Shown piece by piece: positions 23,030 to 33,332 of a stretch of 64,000 bases of DNA; position 1 is the stretch's first letter; the number at the start of each line of letters is the position of its first letter. The position numbers were made by a program, and so were the translations under genes. Location: positions 266,668,736 to 266,732,735 of the forward strand of contig NC_061508.1 of NCBI RefSeq assembly GCF_022539505.1, read 5' to 3'. This stretch comes from Lolium rigidum. Taxonomy: Eukaryota; Streptophyta; Magnoliopsida; Poales; Poaceae. The notes under the pieces are model-generated. The model had not been told where the DNA came from and made no database searches. It was given only the letters and a program-made list of their open reading frames with translations.

Positions 23030-23342
23030 AGGCCTTCCTTCGTGGTGTGGCCGTCTAGTCTCTTGTGTGAGACTAGCACCTCCTCAACGCAGACGTACTT
23101 CCTATTGTGGAAGGAACTGCGGGAAACAAACCTCGCCTCGTCTCCGCGCCCCCGGTTGTCCCGCTCCTTACTCTTACTATCTTGTTGATTCCTTTGCTTG
23201 TTGCACTTGTCCTAGGATCATTGTAGGATCACCGCTATCGCTAAAGTTATCACCTTTACCTTCCGTTGCACTAAAAATTGAAAAAGACTAAAACTTGTAA
23301 TAGCGCCATTCACCCCCCCCCTTGTTCGCTACGATCCATTCA

Positions 23343-24150
23343 ATTGGCAATTGCCGTCGAGACCCCTAGTGAAATCGACGATGCTTCGAAAACCGCTAAC
23401 ATGGTGGACAAGCCGGAAGATAAGAAGAACCCTTTCCTTGCTTAAAGTAGATGAACAGCGTTTAGTTTTTCCCTTTACCTTCAACAGGGCCCTCCTTTTT
23501 TCGCCCTTTAATCCCGTGCTTACTTTATTAATGAGAACTTAAGTTTTAATCCCTTGATAAGCATTGCAGTAATTCGGAGCATCTAATCCGCACCATCGTA
23601 AACCTTGCCTACGCCCCTTGGCGAGCAACGGTGCAACGTAGTGTGCGGCAAAAGATCGTGCTCCAAAAAAGCCTCTACGAGTGCTAAAGGATGCAAAATA
23701 AACAAGGACACTAACCCTTCCCTCTGCTACAGATGCCTCTACGAGCGTCGTAAATAGCAAGAGTTCGGAAATACATATAAACACAACCCACGTTCGATAT
23801 TTTACTTATGGAAATATCAAAGAACAACGGGCTCATTGGCAGAAGTTATCGCACCCGATATATTCGGGAGCTGCTGTCAAAACTCACATCGGTTGAAAGC
23901 AAAGTTGCACATACAACAGGTTTAGCAAGACCTGCAACACGAGCTAATCACTCAAATAATTTGCTGACCAACGAATACACATACGTCTAAACGGGCAATT
24001 AAGATTTGCTCCTTCAAAATTTGCCAACGGCATTGACACGGTAAAAGTACATATACATGTATCTACCGAACAAAAGGTCTCGACTACGCAATCCAAACAC
24101 TTGGATGAAGTAGCCAAAATACCTATTTACAAAACAAACTTTACCCTGAA
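23343..24150. other. Unassigned internal sequence of element C
   Basis: A short plus-strand frame reads ETPSEIDDASKTANMVDK and ends at a stop near 23442. It could be the tail of C's pol, but no motif proves it. The rest has no open frame of interest. Confidence 0.3.
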
Positions 24151-24936
24151 TTACCCTTGCGGAGTCTCTCTTTCTTCGGGTACCTTTGAATCCTTTTCAA
24201 GCTTATCGACAATTATATTGGCGGGCAACAATACCTTCGGGTACAGCGTCTCCAAATCACCAACCGCATTAGCGATAGTCAGCAGATTTGCTGAAGGATA
24301 ACGTGCAAGGACGAGGGCAAGTGTAAATCTAGCCCCTGCAAAAACCTGAGCTCGCACCAGGTCTCGAATCTTCTTGGTATTCCCAAATTCAGACATCAGA
24401 GTCAGCAGCGTAGGAGGGACCGCCTTTAAGGGGAACATCATCCTCCAAATTATCCTCAGGGCTTTGTAGCACTTGTCGAAGAAATGGTGGACCTGCTGGA
24501 CCCGATCTTGAAATTGTGCGACAGCCGAAGCCTTCGAGTGTTCCCTCCAGAAAATCTCTTCGGCTGATGACAGCTGGGTCAATGCGTTCACACGCTCGTG
24601 AATCCGCTTGTTCTCTTCAGCACGGTTCAGAGCTATGACTAGCAAAGGAATCAACGGAAGATCAGGCAATGCGTTTTTGACAAAGAGTAATGAGCACAAG
24701 GACCAGGGAACTTACAGTTTAAACTTTCAGTGGCTTTATGCAGTTCAGTAAGAGCATAGCGCTCTACGTCGGCTGCAATCTCGCCCTTCTTCTTGATAAT
24801 AGCAGCCAAGGCATAGGTGCTCGCGCAGATACTTTCCAAGCTGCGCGATCCGATCCTTCATACGTTGGATTCGATCATCTTCAGAAAGAGCACCCGAAGA
24901 ATCGTCAACAAATGCAGGCACTGGGAACACCTGCAA
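24151..24936 (-). pseudogene. Antisense ORF 2 of element C (coiled-coil protein, broken)
   Basis: Minus-strand segments read DDRIQRMKDRIAQLGKYL, then shift frame near 24850, then continue ALNRAEENKRIHERVNAL, HSKASAVAQFQDRVQQVHHFF and FTLALVLARYPSANL to a stop at 24151. It is helical and coiled-coil-like, and resembles the C-terminal part of proteins encoded with Transposase_28 domains. It may once have been the last exons of the neighbouring antisense gene. Function unknown. Confidence 0.5.
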
Positions 24937-25118
24937 GGAAAAGCGTCAAAAGCATGATGGATCGCTTCGCATCAGCATCAGAAGGTACTCCCATCGGGAG
25001 AAGTGCAATTGAAAATATCATAACAAGGGTGTACTAGCAACATTGCTAGCATGGAGTTTATTACAAACATAAGTTTTGCGACAGAACATTGTTTCACATC
25101 AGCTCAAAGAGAAGTTTG

Positions 25119-27761
25119 TTACAAAAATAAAAGGGCTTGGGTCTGAGTCGATAAACTAGGGCCAGCCGATGTCTTCCTTGATGAAACCAGCTCAAGGAGC
25201 TGGCGTGCACACTTAAGGGCTGGCGTTTTGAAGACGCTTAAATCAATGAACCGCCCATCTTGCTCTTTCGGCAGCTCCTTAGACATCTCTTCGATATCGG
25301 CCTTGAAGTCATGACCCATCATAAGTTGGAAGGCTAGGAGGGCACCATAGGTACGCGAAGTGCGTTTGAATACCTCGATAACCTCCTTGGTGTCGACTGC
25401 GAAGGCGTCGATCAACTGCCCCAGAGTCTTGTCTTGACTGATCTTGGGGAAGATCATCGAGTGCATCCGCGCCATGGCACCTTTCCCCTTTTCAAGAAGC
25501 TCCCGTGTAAGCTGGTGGGAGGCGAGAGTCATCGACACACCGTTTGCTCGGGAGAGTTGTTTGGAATCTTGTCCAAAGCATTGGCGGGGATGTCGGCGGC
25601 CTCTGCAAGAGAATGAAACAAAATGAATTACCGACAAAGAATCGAAATCATAAGTGCAATAATCGACGAGAGAAGCATAAAAGAGATTACCAAGCAAAGC
25701 CAACGAAGATTGGCGAAGGAGTTCATCTTTTTCGAGTCGCCGAGCCTCGGCGGCCAGCCTAGACGCTTCCTCTTCTTTCAGCTTCTCCTTCAGCTTGCCC
25801 GAGTTCCTCCTTCGGGAGTCGACCTCTTGGCGAGCTGCGGCGGCTATTTTGACTGCGCCGTCCAACTTTGAGGAAGAAGATTTAACTTCCTTCTGCAGCC
25901 GAACCTTGTCTGCCTCCAGGGAAGTAAATTGGGAGGCGAAGGCCTCCAAAGAAGATATAACGCCCCGCAGGTCCTTAAGGAAAGAGGAAAAAGTAGATGT
26001 TTGACAAAGAATCATTAAACAAGGCACGCTCCAGGAAATTCGCGTTGTAATCGAAAAAGACTTACAGGTTTTTCGGAAGGAGGGATCATGGCGGTAGCAG
26101 TTGAAGGAACATCTTTCCCCCTAGAGAGGGAGGAAGCAGTCGATACCTGGGCCACGGGGGCTGCCTTAGGAGCCGAAGCTTCGGAAGCCGCGACGTCCAG
26201 CGGAGCAGCGCCAGATTTGGCTTTCTTAGATGGAGGTTCAATGAAACCTTCGTCACTGCGAAAGGAAATGGCTGACAAGAATTATGAAAGAAATGCGAGT
26301 AATAAAAGGCAAAATATGAATTCAGGGAAAAAGGCGCTTACATATCGAAGAGATCGTCTTCATCGGCAAAGCCGCCGGTTGATCTCTTCACGGGTGAAGC
26401 TCTGGTCTCCTCCACAGCTGCATTAACAAATGTATCACGATCAGCGTCATCATCGCGCACTGATCCCTCTGTGTCGCAAGCATCATTGGCTGAGGAAGGA
26501 AGATCGGTGTGGGCAGCTTCAGAATCTATCGGATCATCGTGTTCGCTCTCCGGGCACGTATACTCGGCGGTATGAAAATCAACGGGGACTGAGGAGCCTC
26601 TTCCCTCGAAGTATCGTTTGGCGAATCATGCGGGTTTCCGAAACTATGGGGATCTGTCGAAGAAAAGAACAAATAAGAACAATAGTAATTATGTCGACTA
26701 AGTGGAACAGAGTAATAAGAGTATGAGAAGGAAAATTACCTCTGACGGTGGATGATCAACATCAAGAGGAGAATAAGAAGATATCAATGGGATCGAGTCT
26801 TCTTGACTAAAGAGAGTAAGGCGACGAACTTCATCAAGCGGCTCCTTTTCGATAGTTCGAGCAATATTTATCCTGGTTTCATCCTTTGGACCCGAATACA
26901 ACCACATCGGACGAACTCTGGCCATGACTGGTTGGACTCGACGTTTCAAGAACACCGCTGCCACCTCTGTGTCGATCATAGTTTGACCATCGGATTCTTT
27001 GATCCGAAGGAATTTGGCAAATAACTCGTCGGCTGTTGTCCTTTCGTCGGGAGAGAGAATGTTCTTCCAAGAATGCCTAGGCTTGGCTTCAAGGACGTCG
27101 GCAAAGCAAGGAAGCTGGGACTTGGTTGTTGAGGAATCCTTGACATAAAACCATTTCAGTCTCCATCCTTGCACGGATTCTCTCATTGGGAAACTGAAAT
27201 AGTTAACCTCTGAACGGACAACAAACCCCACTCCTCCAATGACAAAAGATCCATTACTGCTGTTGTATCTCTTTACGAAGAAGATCTTTTTCCACAACCC
27301 AAAGTGAGGCTCAATGCCCAAGAACGCCTCGCAGAGGGTGATGAACACGGCAACGTGAAGGATTGAGTTAGGGGTGAGTTGCCACAGTTGGATTTCGTAA
27401 GTCCGCAGAAGACGATGAAGGAATTCGTGGGCAGGAAGCGAGAGACCCCGATAGAAGAACGACAGGAACATCACGGTAAAACCAGCATGGGGATTGGGCC
27501 GAGAAATCGCACCTGGAAGAATCACATTCCCCTCGACGGAGGAGATTAACCCGAGGCTTCGGGCCCTCTTCTCATCACGCTTCGTGATGGAGGACGCTAG
27601 CCAATCTCCAGGTTTGGCTATCGAGCTTGGCGGCGGCGCGGCGGCTGGAGCTGGGGAGGAGCATGCGGAGTGCTCCTCTTCGGAAGATTCGAGGAGGCTT
27701 TGGCGGCGGCGCCACCGCTCGTGGAAGCGGCGGCGGCGGCGGGGTTCTTCTTCTTCACCAT
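25119..27761 (-). pseudogene. Antisense ORF 1 of element C, Transposase_28 family, multi-exon
   Basis: The likely start is ATG at 27761 (MVKKKNPAAAAAS), with a shift near 27620 before SITKRDEKRARSLGLISS. The Transposase_28 core follows (about 27560-26740): PHAGFTVMFLSFFYRGLSLP, LWQLTPNSILHVAVFITLCE and FLGIEPHFGLWKKIF. A GT donor near 26738 is followed by an acidic exon (about 26655-26345, one shift), an exon at 26270-26067, a coiled-coil exon (about 25978-25690) and a last exon (about 25604-25119). Each is bordered by recognisable GT and AG sites. Despite the Pfam name it is not a transposase; its role in the element is unknown. Frameshifts suggest this copy is dead. Confidence 0.6.
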
Positions 27762-28170
27762 TGCGAGATGCGGGGAAGGACTGAAAAGCGGTGGTGGCGG
27801 CGCAGCGGTTGCGAAAGAGAGAGGAAGAAGAAGGACAGGAAGATGCTATGGTGAATATGGGAGGAAACCAAAAAGATTTTCTCCTTTGAAGGTTTTAAGA
27901 ACGGGAGAACTTGAGGATTGCGTGGGCACGCGTCGTTGCTGCCAGTACATTAAGGGGGCCTTTTTCCATTGATGATTGCGAAAATCGAGGAGGCGCCTTG
28001 GTAACTGTACGAGAAGGACGGATATTGCTTAAAAATAGGGCCAGACAGAGAAAGAATGGGCCCATCGGGTCGCGTCTTGTCAGTCAAAATCAAGATGTCA
28101 GTAAACGTCATCAATGACGTCGTGAGGAATGCTCGAAGCATTCGAAGAAATAAAAAAGATATCGGATGGT
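27762..28170. other. Upstream region of the antisense gene of element C
   Basis: No gene is seen. It probably holds the promoter and 5' leader of the minus-strand transcription unit. Confidence 0.35.
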
Positions 28171-28773
28171 GAACTTGAGTCTATGCACAGATTGCAAGCA
28201 TCCGTACCTAGACTCGGGGGCTACTCACATCGGGAGCGCTGGACGCGCACCCGACAGAATGAGGACTCGAAGAAAAAAGACTGAAGAAAAAGATGATTGC
28301 TCAGCTCGTGTCTGCACCCGGTTGCAAGCACCCGTGCCCAGACTCAGGGGCTACTTCCATCGGGAGCGCTGGATGCACACCCGACAGAACTTTTTTGCAC
28401 TCCAGGATCATGCCCGGGGACTTGATTACGTGTAGGGTAATGTTGTTTTGCCATCGGTAGTTAACCAGCAAAAGTTGGGCACGTTACTCGTTATCCCTTG
28501 CGTGCGGAAAATATATCGGATGACCTATGAAGACTTGCAGAAAAACTTCGGCAGAGCAAAACGTTCGAGTGGTACAACTTGAGTCTACGCACGGATTGCA
28601 AGCATCCGTACCTAGACTCGGGGGCTACTCCCATCGGGAGCGCTGATGCGCACCCGCCAAAAGAAGATGATGCTGATTCAAGATGAACAAGAACAATCAA
28701 GGAGAAGAACATTAAGAGGAGGCATGCTTCAGTCTCTACCCGAACTATTTTCGGCTAGACACTCGGGGGCTAC
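28171..28773 (+). repeat. Imperfect repeats carrying polypurine-tract copies, element C
   Basis: Three units at about 28171-28256, 28310-28391 and 28578-28660 share 'attgcaagcatccgtacctag', 'actcgggggctac' and 'catcgggagcgctgga'. A fourth gggggctac (28764-28773) directly precedes the LTR and is the probable functional polypurine tract. Confidence 0.75.
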
Positions 28774-29315
28774 TGACGTAGGCATTACCCTTCGGGTAAC
28801 CGACATTGCCCTATCCTGTACAATCTTGTTGGAGGCCCATGAAGGCACTTGAAGGCAAGGCAGGCCACTTGGATGGTGCCCCAGAAGGTTCCTTGGCGGG
28901 CAAGACAAGGAAGGAGCCGAACAAGAAAAGTTTGGATTTAGAACTACTGTAAATCTAGTCGTACTCGGTTAGACTTCTTGAGACCTGGCCCCCTATATAA
29001 AGGCCAGGAGAGGGGCTGCCGAGGGACACAATCAATCTTAGCAATCATAGCCACCAGAAGTCTAGAGCTAGGTCGCCGCAGCACTTAGCCTCTCGACGAG
29101 ATCTCAGCCGAACCTTTCGGCACCCCATTGTAACCCATTATTATCATAATCAAGATCAGACAGGCAGGACGTAAGGGCTTTACCTCATCGAGGACCCCGA
29201 ACCTGGGTAAATCGCTCTCCACGCTTGTCTGTGAACCGATGTCTCGTATCAGCTTGCAGGATTCCATCAACCCTAAGCCCCAATCGGAGGGTATTGCCGA
29301 GGAGTACCCTCAACA
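28774..29315 (+). repeat. 3' LTR of element C (about 542 bp)
   Basis: It starts TGACGTAGGCATTACC right after the polypurine tract. A TATA box (ctatataaag, 28993-29002) is followed by a plausible leader. It ends near ccctcaaca (29315; alternative CA ends at 29317 and 29319). Confidence 0.75.
28993..29002 (+). promoter_or_regulatory. TATA box in LTR of element C
   Basis: ctatataaag lies in the middle of the LTR, about 220 bp after its start, as expected for an LTR promoter. Confidence 0.6.
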
Positions 29316-32228
29316 CACAGGTCATTCATAGTATGTTCAGTTAACGTTGGCAGGTGAAAGTTGTATCACAGATTGCATGTTTCCCGAAATAAGCAATATA
29401 ATCAAAGATTTCCATGGAATTAACTATGAAGCGGTCAGGAAAGAGCCCCCAGATTTGCACTTGTCAACGATTCTTGCTACAAAATATGGATAGACGGATT
29501 TAAGTGTGGGGTTTACTTGGATCCTAGGTTTTGGAATATAAAACACTACTGGACCTTTCAAAAAGATTTATTTGCCATTCATGCATCTCACTGCCTGGAA
29601 CCCTCAATGCATACTGATACTGCCATGTGCAACTCTAATTTAGTGAACTAGAAGATCTGAAATTTCATCAGTTATCAATATATACAGACCATTTTCAACT
29701 GTCCATAAGAACAAGCATGCACAATCACATCAAAAGGACTTACTGTCAAACAGGGAAGTCGACAGAATGGACTCACCTTGTTGCTTGTTAGTAGGGCGAC
29801 GGACAGGGGGTATCGAAGGAGGCCACATGCGGCGCACAGTACAATCTCATCTGTATATATAGAATTATGACTAGTGAGTACCTTGAGATTGTATTCCTTG
29901 TCAGAATTACCAATACATATTTACTATGGCATGCATGAATGGCTATGCACAAACGCCTTGAAACCAGACTTATGTGTGTTCTTAGGAAAAATCAAACCAG
30001 ACTTATGCTTGTACTTGATCACCTTGGTGAGCAGCTTGTCGTGCTCAGAGAGGATGGACGTGAAATTTAAATGCATGGTTGCCAAATAATAATCTGCCTA
30101 ATAAGCAGTTTTAATGCTCATGAAAATTACAAATATTTGATATAAGAAGAGTGCTATAACAATAGAAAATGCACCAGGACATATGGTTTCAGCAAACAAA
30201 CTACCCAGGCAACAAACAATCATTTAGAAAACCCTTGACACCACATACGTTTGTATCATAACTCTACTCTATGAAGAATTTGATCAATCACTTCAGTTCA
30301 CATGGTTACCTACACCTACGCTATGCTCATCTCTACACTACACTACGAGAGAAAAAGATCTTGGAAAACCAAGCATCTCTCGAGTGCATATGTGCATTAC
30401 AATCACTTCAGTGACATCAATAGAACAAGAACATATCACTTTGTTAGTTCACATGGCTACCTACACTTGCACTACTCATCTAGGATGAACTACTGAAGCT
30501 TACCACAGGATCAGTTCAGCGAGAATCAGTTCTGGCTCACCACACACTGAACTACTGAAGCGATGTGATGAATTACAACCAAGCAGTAGCTCGACCAACT
30601 AGTGAAGCCAACCTGACTGCAAAAGAAGATCAGAAAGTTAATGAACACAGAGCATCTAAACAAAACTAATAAATTCATAATAATTAATTGTAGCTACGAA
30701 ATATATAAATCAATAATATCGGATTTGTCTTGAAGTTCTATAAGAAAATGTTCGGAACCTATCCTGCAGGTCTGTAGATTTAGCTACACTAATCAAGATC
30801 AAATTCATACGGTCATTCATTTTCAAACATCTAAAACTGCAGCTAGATCTATGATGTCAGACTCAAATGTGTATCTAATCTAAGTAGATGTGATGGATTC
30901 AAATCATACATAAACCTAAAGCTTCAGCCACACCAACACCAGATCGACAAGTAAAACATACTTAAGGAGCTAGGACATAATTTAAACTTCAGAGATTCCC
31001 GGATGATAAGCTCGTCCCCAATATGGATAGAAGCATGCCTGCACGGTACACACCGCTTCTCTTCTACTCCTTTCCCACCAAAATGCTACGCAAGTAGAAC
31101 TCCTCTTGTGGAATCCGGGCCGGGAAACCTCTGCAGAAAGTAGCCGTCGAGGACACGCATCTATAGAGTCTGAGGTGTCGCAAACTCCTGGCCAAGCAAG
31201 GCCTCCTTCTTGAGTCGTGACTGCCGTCGGCATCATCGATGGCGAGGCAGAGGACGGTCGACGGCGGCGTCAATGGTGAGACCGGCGGCATAGTCGATTG
31301 CGCTTGTCCACCGCTAGGGCGCTGCTTCCAGATGGCAGCGAAGAGGGAGACGCCGGTTAGGGAGACCGGAAGGAGAGAAATTGTGGCGTGGTGGGAGAAG
31401 ACGGCATCTCATCGGTGGCCAGCGTGGCTCAAGGATGTAGGGAGGAGAGATACTAGATCTGGTGTGTGGCGGCTGAGAGGAGGGTGGGGGAATGAAAACT
31501 AGGGTTAGAGAGGAACAATGGTGTTTCGACCGGTTTTAGCCTTTCGGGACAATTGGCGCGATACTAAAAAACAGAGAGCGGGTACACAAATTAGAGTGCG
31601 GGAGGCTAAAATAAACAACGGGAAGCTAAAATAAAGAGTGGAGGTCAAAATAGTAGTCTTACTCTTGTCTCCCTCTCATTTCCTTTTTTAGAATAAAGCT
31701 CGAGTAGTGACAAGATGTGCAAATGTAATATGTACGTCTTACTATATGCTTGGTGAAAATTAACAAAAAATGAAAAAGGGAAAATAAAATACATTTGTTT
31801 CGTATCCATAGAAAAATGTTTTTCAGGGGATCATAAAGACATAAATCTTTAACTTTTTGTTTTTTGTTCATTCGGTCATTTACTCAAAAGAGTAATTTGA
31901 ATCTTTTAATTGTTTAGATATAAAATGTGCTCCAATTTATTTGGACTTAAACTATTATGAAACCCACCGCCGAGGCCCAGCGGCCCATGTGTCAGTTGCA
32001 TCCTAATAAAATGGCATGTGGGCTCCATGCGTCATTAACACCTTGTGAAGTATCAGAATGACATGTAGGCCCACAACACCTAGTAGAATATAATATTGAC
32101 ATGTCGATCCAACCTACCATTAGTAGCTCCAAACCTAGCGTCATGTGAGTGATACTCGACACATGGACATGATACGTATATGAAAGTGAAAGTGCTGGGG
32201 TGGCTGCTTGGTCATGTTTAGGCATCAC
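29316..32228. other. Unassigned region, possible decayed transcription unit on the minus strand
   Basis: No coding region can be supported. Between about 31500 and 31000 the minus strand looks like a gene's first exon: C/T-rich leader, then short open frames (31291-31064; 31236-30982) without known domains. The rest is AT-rich. A duplicated aaaccagacttatg occurs at 29960 and 29995. The minus-strand frame near 30060-29985 (LSEHDKLLTKVIKYKHKSG) looks protein-like but was not recognised. It could be a host gene remnant or a transposon that captured one. Confidence 0.25.
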
Positions 32229-32485
32229 AAATTAGTTGTCGTGACTATTTTAATTGGTCTTAATTGGCTAAAAATAAGGCCGTGAACTACATCACTTAAT
32301 CTATGACCATTTCGTGTGAGAAAATTATGACTTTTCTAACAAAAATGGTCGTGAAGATTTAGGGTTTGGTCCTTCTCAAACGGCTTAAGACCATTTGGTG
32401 CAAAATAGTCATAGATCCATGACCAATTCATCTGTGGTCACTGTAAAATGGTCATTAGTCAACATATTTCTTATAGTCATCTATG
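32229..32485. repeat. Possible non-autonomous DNA transposon or MITE remnant
   Basis: Recurrent words around atgaccatt / aatggtcat in both orientations ('ctatgaccatttcg', 'atggtcgtgaag', 'agaccatttgg', 'aatggtcattag') suggest a decayed MITE. No clean terminal repeats or target duplication were found. Confidence 0.3.
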
Positions 32486-33332
32486 CAGGAAAGATAGAGA
32501 GGTACAAAACGAGATTGGTAGCTAGATGATACAGTTAAATATATGAGATTGATTATGATGAAACATTTACACAAGTGGCAAAGATGAATATAGTGAGGGT
32601 CCCGATCTCATGTGCAACAAACTTTGGATGACCCTTACACCAGTTGGATGTGAAAAATGCATTTCTACATGGTGATCTACAAGAAGAAGTTAAATGGAGA
32701 TTCACTGGACTAGCTTCAGTTGAAACTGAAGGTAAAGTGTGCAGGTTAAAGAAGATGCTCTATGGATTAATACAATCTCCTAGAGCTTGGTTTGAACGAT
32801 TTAGAAGAGTTGTGTGTGAAATGGGACATGGACAATATAATGGAGACCACACTTTATTCTATAGACATTCAAATCAGTAAATAACAATTTTAGTATTCTA
32901 CGTGGATGGCATTATAATGATAGGAGATGATGCACCAGAAATAACATGGGTAAAGAATTGTTTAAGCTAAGCCTATGAAGTCAAAGATATGGGGAACTTA
33001 CATACTTTCTTGGAATAGAGGTGGCAAGGTCAAACAAGGGAATAGTTCTATCATTACGCAAGTATGTCTTGGACCTTCTCAGTGATATGGGGATGATGGA
33101 ATGTCATGCAACTCCAACGCCCATGGATTAACAACTCAATGCGGTAGACTCATAGACAAGGAGAGATATCAGGAAGTGGTAGAAATATTGTTATACTTGT
33201 GTCACACAAGACGAGATATTGCATGTGGTGTAGTGAGTAGATATATGCATTATCCAAGAAGTGGATGCATGGATGTTGTTCACCGAATATTAAGATATTT
33301 AATAGGAATTCCACAAAAAGGGTTATAGTTTT
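32486..33332 (+). pseudogene. Copia Y reverse transcriptase and RNase H start, decayed
   Basis: The frame reads KIERYKTRLVAR, then YDETFTQVAKMN, QLDVKNAFLHGDLQEEV, KKMLYGLIQSPRAWFERF, a degenerate form of the catalytic YVDD region (FYVDGIIMIGDD near 32895), YLCHTRRDIACGV and ILRYLIGIPQKGL. This is the standard order of copia RT followed by the link to RNase H. Several stops and frame changes (for example near 32510, 32630, 32880 and 32970) make it non-functional. The catalytic YVDD is altered to YVDG. Confidence 0.85.

Larger units (their letters stand above)
12992..23342 (+). mobile_element. Ty1/copia element X, 3' end with LTR (contains gypsy B)
   Basis: Bases 12992-13848 are non-coding 3' internal sequence with T-rich and 'aggggga' stretches. 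The last part, ccaaaaatggggagat, is a copia-type polypurine tract directly before the LTR start at 13849. The LTR is split by gypsy B and resumes at 23035. It ends after a C-rich run (cattcacccccccc) and ccattca at 23342. Without gypsy B the LTR is about 1.34 kb. No pol sequence of X is in the window because gypsy A sits upstream. Confidence 0.65.
13849..23342 (+). repeat. Copia X LTR, interrupted by gypsy B
   Basis: The left segment is 13849-14882 (start TGTAAGAGCAAAG) and the right segment is about 23035-23342. The interruption is gypsy B plus its target duplication. A polypurine tract just upstream marks it as a 3' LTR. Confidence 0.65.
23343..29315 (+). mobile_element. Tat-like Ty3/gypsy element C, 3' part with antisense genes
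   Basis: The 3' LTR (28774-29315) and polypurine tract set the plus orientation. Genes between 24151 and 27761 are on the opposite strand and match the 'putative gypsy type transposon' (Transposase_28) family. Extra antisense ORFs between pol and the 3' LTR are known from Tat-lineage elements. No RT or integrase is present in the window. The left limit is assigned because copia X ends there; whether 23343-24100 belongs to C or to another repeat is uncertain. Confidence 0.65.

Noticed and set aside
30301..30360. CACTACGAGAGAAAAAG near 30341 as a CACTA terminus
   Set aside because: No subterminal repeats follow, and no matching inverted end was found.
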